Of a DNA stretch of 64,000 bases, positions 61,633-64,000 are shown in pieces. The translations under genes were made by a program, and so were the position numbers. This DNA is from Chryseobacterium oleae (GTDB lineage Bacteria > Bacteroidota > Bacteroidia > Flavobacteriales > Weeksellaceae). The number at the start of each line of letters is the position of its first letter. Within the stretch, counting starts at the first letter, position 1. Location of the stretch: assembly GCF_900115055.1 (NCBI RefSeq), contig NZ_FOVD01000004.1, positions 124,001 to 188,000 of the forward strand. The letters are read 5' to 3'. Under the pieces are notes generated by a model. The model searched no databases, was not told the origin of the DNA, and was given only the letters and a program-made list of their open reading frames with translations.

Positions 61633-62109
61633 TTACTTCCCTAAATAAGAATTGTACATCCATACTTCTTTTTCCTGTTCTGTAATGTAGTCGCTCATCT
61701 GCGAATTGGTTCCTTCATCTCCCGCTGCATCTGTAATATCAAGAAGCTCTCTCTGTAAATCCAGAACTACTTTAAATGAACTTAAAATGTTCTCTACACT
61801 CTTTGTGCCGTCACTTACTTCCTTACTTTCCTTAATGGTAGATACTTTCAGATAATCTGAATAATTGTGGGCAGGAGTTGCACCTAATGTCAGGATTCTT
61901 TCTGCGATCTCATCGATCTTTAATACAAGGCTGTTGTATAGTTCTTCAAACTTTGGGTGTAGGGTAAAGAACTGATCTCCTTTGATGTTCCAGTGTGAAC
62001 CTCTTGTGTTCTGATAGAATATAGAATAGTTGGCTAAAAGGGTATTTAATTTTTCTGAAATGTTTTTACAGTCGGCCTCTTTTAAGCCGATAATGCTTGC
62101 ATTTTTCAT
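61633..62109 (-). CDS. dps: Dps-family DNA protection / miniferritin protein
   Basis: 158 residues. NTRGSHWNIKGDQFFTLHPK and EELYNSLVLKIDEIAERIL hold the ferroxidase His, Asp and Glu residues, and the last helix is DAAGDEGTNSQMSDYITEQE. Dps protects DNA and stores iron in a 12-mer cage, using peroxide to oxidise Fe(II). The length is normal. It stands alone, with a terminator downstream. No oxidative regulator site was searched for with success. Confidence 0.95.
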   Translation of the reverse strand: MKNASIIGLKEADCKNISEKLNTLLANYSIFYQNTRGSHWNIKGDQFFTLHPKFEELYNSLVLKIDEIAERILTLGATPAHNYSDYLKVSTIKESKEVSDGTKSVENILSSFKVVLDLQRELLDITDAAGDEGTNSQMSDYITEQEKEVWMYNSYLGK

Positions 62110-62230
62110 ATGTTTATTTTTTATGTTAACAAATTTAGAAAATATTGTGCCGAAAAGCCTTCAATGTCAATAGAAGATAACTATAAGAAAATTTTTTAAA
62201 ATAGTTTGGAAGTATTAATATTGCAGTGAA

Positions 62231-63817
62231 ATGAAAAGTTTACTGACAACGGCAGCGGTATTTTTCGGGATGTGTTTGGTATACATCCTGTTCATGCTTT
62301 CTGAAACGGAGAATAATTTCACCTATATATTAGATGATGCCTACATTCATCTGGCAATGGCCAAGAATTTTGCGCTTCATGGCGTATGGGGTGTAACGGA
62401 GCATTCTTTTTCCTCTTCTTCTTCGTCCCCGGTTTTTACTTTTGTTTTAGCAGGGCTGATCTATTGTTTTGGAAATCATCAGTTGATTCCTCTGATTTTT
62501 AATCTGGGATGTGCTTTTCTGCTCATTTATTTTCTCAACAAATATTATTCGGATTTTTTTAAAGAAAGTAAATCCGTTGTTTTTGCAGGTCTTTTTACGC
62601 TTCTTTTTGCCTCCGTTCATTTGCTTGTTTTTTCGGGAATGGAGCATGTTCTTCAGGTATTGGTGGTAGTCATCAATATTTATTGTTTTGAAAAATGGAG
62701 AGCTGCTGATTTTGAAAAGTCTCCATGTTCAGTTTGGTTTTATGCGACCATTGCGGTGTTGGGGCTCATCAGGTTTGAAAGTATGTTCTATTTCCTTGCG
62801 CTTGCGTTTGTTTTTCTTTTGCTGAGAAAAGGGAAGCAGAGTGGCATCGTACTATTGTCAGGTTTTATACCCCTTTTAATATTTGCTTACTTCACCTATC
62901 AGAAAACAGGATATTATTTTCCAAATTCTGTGATTGTAAAGGGGACAAAATTTGACTTTTCAGGAGATCTTCTTTTGCAGATGAAGAATATCGTATTAAA
63001 TAAAATACTACTGAAGCCTTACTTTTATTTGGCAGGACTATTTCCTATTTGTATGGCTGTCCTTTTGATTTTTAAAGATTATAAAAATAAATTAAGCTTC
63101 AGGGAAATCATTCTTCATAACTTTCTGCTGATTGTGTTGGTGATCAATTTATTTGTTCAGGGAGCTTTTGGGCAGTTTACCAATTTTTACCGTTATGAAG
63201 CCTATTTGCTCGCAGCTTTTGCTATGGTTATGATACCACGGTTAAAAACTATTTTTGTTAGCAGAACTTATTTATTAAAGGAAAGCAGAAGTGCTGTCAT
63301 TCTTTTATTACTCATAGGTATGGTGTTCGTTCTGAAAATGAAGCTTCTCAATAGTTTGATTATAACCGGAAGCCGGAATATCTATGAACAGCAGATCCAG
63401 TCGGCAGGATTTCTGAAAAAATACTACAACAGTTCCAAAGTGGTAGCGAATGATATTGGGGCCATCTGTTACTTTACAGATATTCATTTGCTGGATACCG
63501 CAGGATTAGGCTCAGCAGAGATGGTTCCGTTTAAGCTTAAAAAAAATGGGACCGATGATAAGTTTGAAAAGTTTTTAACGCAATACTCTACGCAAAACCA
63601 GTATCAATTAGCTATTATATATGAAGGCTGGCTGGATGGGCATGTTCCCAAAAACTGGAAAAAGGCTGCTGTACTTGAAATTAAGGATATTAATGCAGTG
63701 TTGGGAGATACCAAAGTGACCATTTATTCTATCAATCCTGAGATTCATAACGCTTTGATGCAGAATGTGAAAAACTTTGACTGGACTCAAAATGTAGATG
63801 TGAAAATAATTGAATAA
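62231..63817 (+). CDS. GT-C-type membrane glycosyltransferase, GT39-like
   Basis: 528 residues, about 11 membrane segments. The N-terminal loop DDAYIHLAMAKNFALHG holds the catalytic Asp pair typical of GT-C enzymes that use lipid-linked sugars. A Ser-rich stretch HSFSSSSSSPVF follows. The C-terminal 120 residues are periplasmic. No specific substrate can be told. It begins about 120 bases after the divergent dps. The right edge beyond it has no further gene in view. Confidence 0.75.
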   Translation: MKSLLTTAAVFFGMCLVYILFMLSETENNFTYILDDAYIHLAMAKNFALHGVWGVTEHSFSSSSSSPVFTFVLAGLIYCFGNHQLIPLIFNLGCAFLLIYFLNKYYSDFFKESKSVVFAGLFTLLFASVHLLVFSGMEHVLQVLVVVINIYCFEKWRAADFEKSPCSVWFYATIAVLGLIRFESMFYFLALAFVFLLLRKGKQSGIVLLSGFIPLLIFAYFTYQKTGYYFPNSVIVKGTKFDFSGDLLLQMKNIVLNKILLKPYFYLAGLFPICMAVLLIFKDYKNKLSFREIILHNFLLIVLVINLFVQGAFGQFTNFYRYEAYLLAAFAMVMIPRLKTIFVSRTYLLKESRSAVILLLLIGMVFVLKMKLLNSLIITGSRNIYEQQIQSAGFLKKYYNSSKVVANDIGAICYFTDIHLLDTAGLGSAEMVPFKLKKNGTDDKFEKFLTQYSTQNQYQLAIIYEGWLDGHVPKNWKKAAVLEIKDINAVLGDTKVTIYSINPEIHNALMQNVKNFDWTQNVDVKIIE

Positions 63818-63966
63818 GTTTTACAATTATTTAATATAGAGTTGATAAGATAAATACCACCTTCCAATTTCACATTTTCTCAATGTATATCGGTGGTCTG
63901 TTATTTAGCCATTCAGGGGCAATGTCTTTTTGGTGTAAGTGTTTGATTTTAATTTTTCTATAAGTT

Positions 63967-63997
63967 TTTGTAGATTGGAAAAATATTCCTATTTTTG
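63967..63997 (+). promoter_or_regulatory. Strong promoter reading off the right edge
   Basis: TTTG (63967-63970), exactly 19 bases, TATTTTTG (63990-63997), a full match to TTTG-N19-TAnnTTTG. The transcript would start about position 64004, outside the window. Confidence 0.75.
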
Positions 63998-64000
63998 CAC

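Noticed and set aside
63850..63897. Inverted repeat ACCACC...GGTGGT after the GT-C gene
   Set aside because: Only 6 bases pair across a loop of about 28 bases, with no good T run. It is too weak to call a terminator.

Overview
The window looks like chromosomal DNA of a Chryseobacterium-like member of the Flavobacteriia (Bacteroidota). The signs are AT-rich DNA, proteins ending in type IX secretion (T9SS) sorting domains, promoters of the form TTTG-N19-TAnnTTTG, A-rich gene leaders without Shine-Dalgarno sites, a flavobacterial LptD beside an amidase, and fused CzcA-TolC efflux proteins. No integrase, transposase, rRNA or CRISPR array was seen. The left edge cuts an SMI1/KNR4-type gene. The right edge ends just after a strong promoter whose gene lies outside.

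Region 1 (1-1219): two small lipoproteins and a SUKH-type immunity-like gene in one minus-strand group. Region 2 (1355-12463): a divalent-metal efflux block with a small Cys-rich protein (DUF6660-like), CzcA fused to a TolC-type channel, the CzcB adaptor, two membrane proteins (isoprenylcysteine methyltransferase-like and bestrophin-like), a CDF exporter, a Fur-family regulator and a Zn/Cd P-type ATPase. The same palindrome, TGCAAT-N3-ATTGCA, lies before both czcA and the ATPase and is a good candidate operator for the Fur-family protein encoded between them. Region 3 (12885-18660): a probable copper/redox block with a YHS lipoprotein, SCO1, an exported superoxide dismutase, two paralogous Cys-rich small proteins, and an MbnP-like/MbnH-like pair followed by an outer-membrane protein.

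Region 4 (18746-26036): a cobalamin riboswitch controlling a BtuB-type receptor and three surface proteins, two of them beta-propeller-like and one carrying a T9SS anchor. It ends in two strong hairpins. Region 5 (26052-31919): a T9SS-sorted protein, an MFS exporter with its own GntR/FadR regulator and a shared palindromic operator, and a serine hydrolase downstream of a membrane-bound AraC regulator.

Region 6 (32371-38617): a type VI secretion payload cassette: Hcp (TssD), VgrG, an unknown protein, a PAAR-like/Hint/RNase A-like toxin, its putative immunity gene, and a decayed second copy of the toxin tail plus immunity gene. It abuts two identical tRNA-Glu genes. Region 7 (38618-64000) is mostly housekeeping: a third tRNA-Glu, S20, amidase, LptD, RidA, HtrA, an extended TrhO, formyl-THF ligase, SpoU methyltransferase, CPBP protease, RmuC, LytTR regulator, PncB, Dps and a GT-C glycosyltransferase. 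It also holds an Ala-rich lipoprotein, a double-Gly-leader Cys-rich peptide and several unknown secreted proteins.

Several spacers carry short repeats with a period of 7 bases but different sequences, a structure that the genes do not explain.
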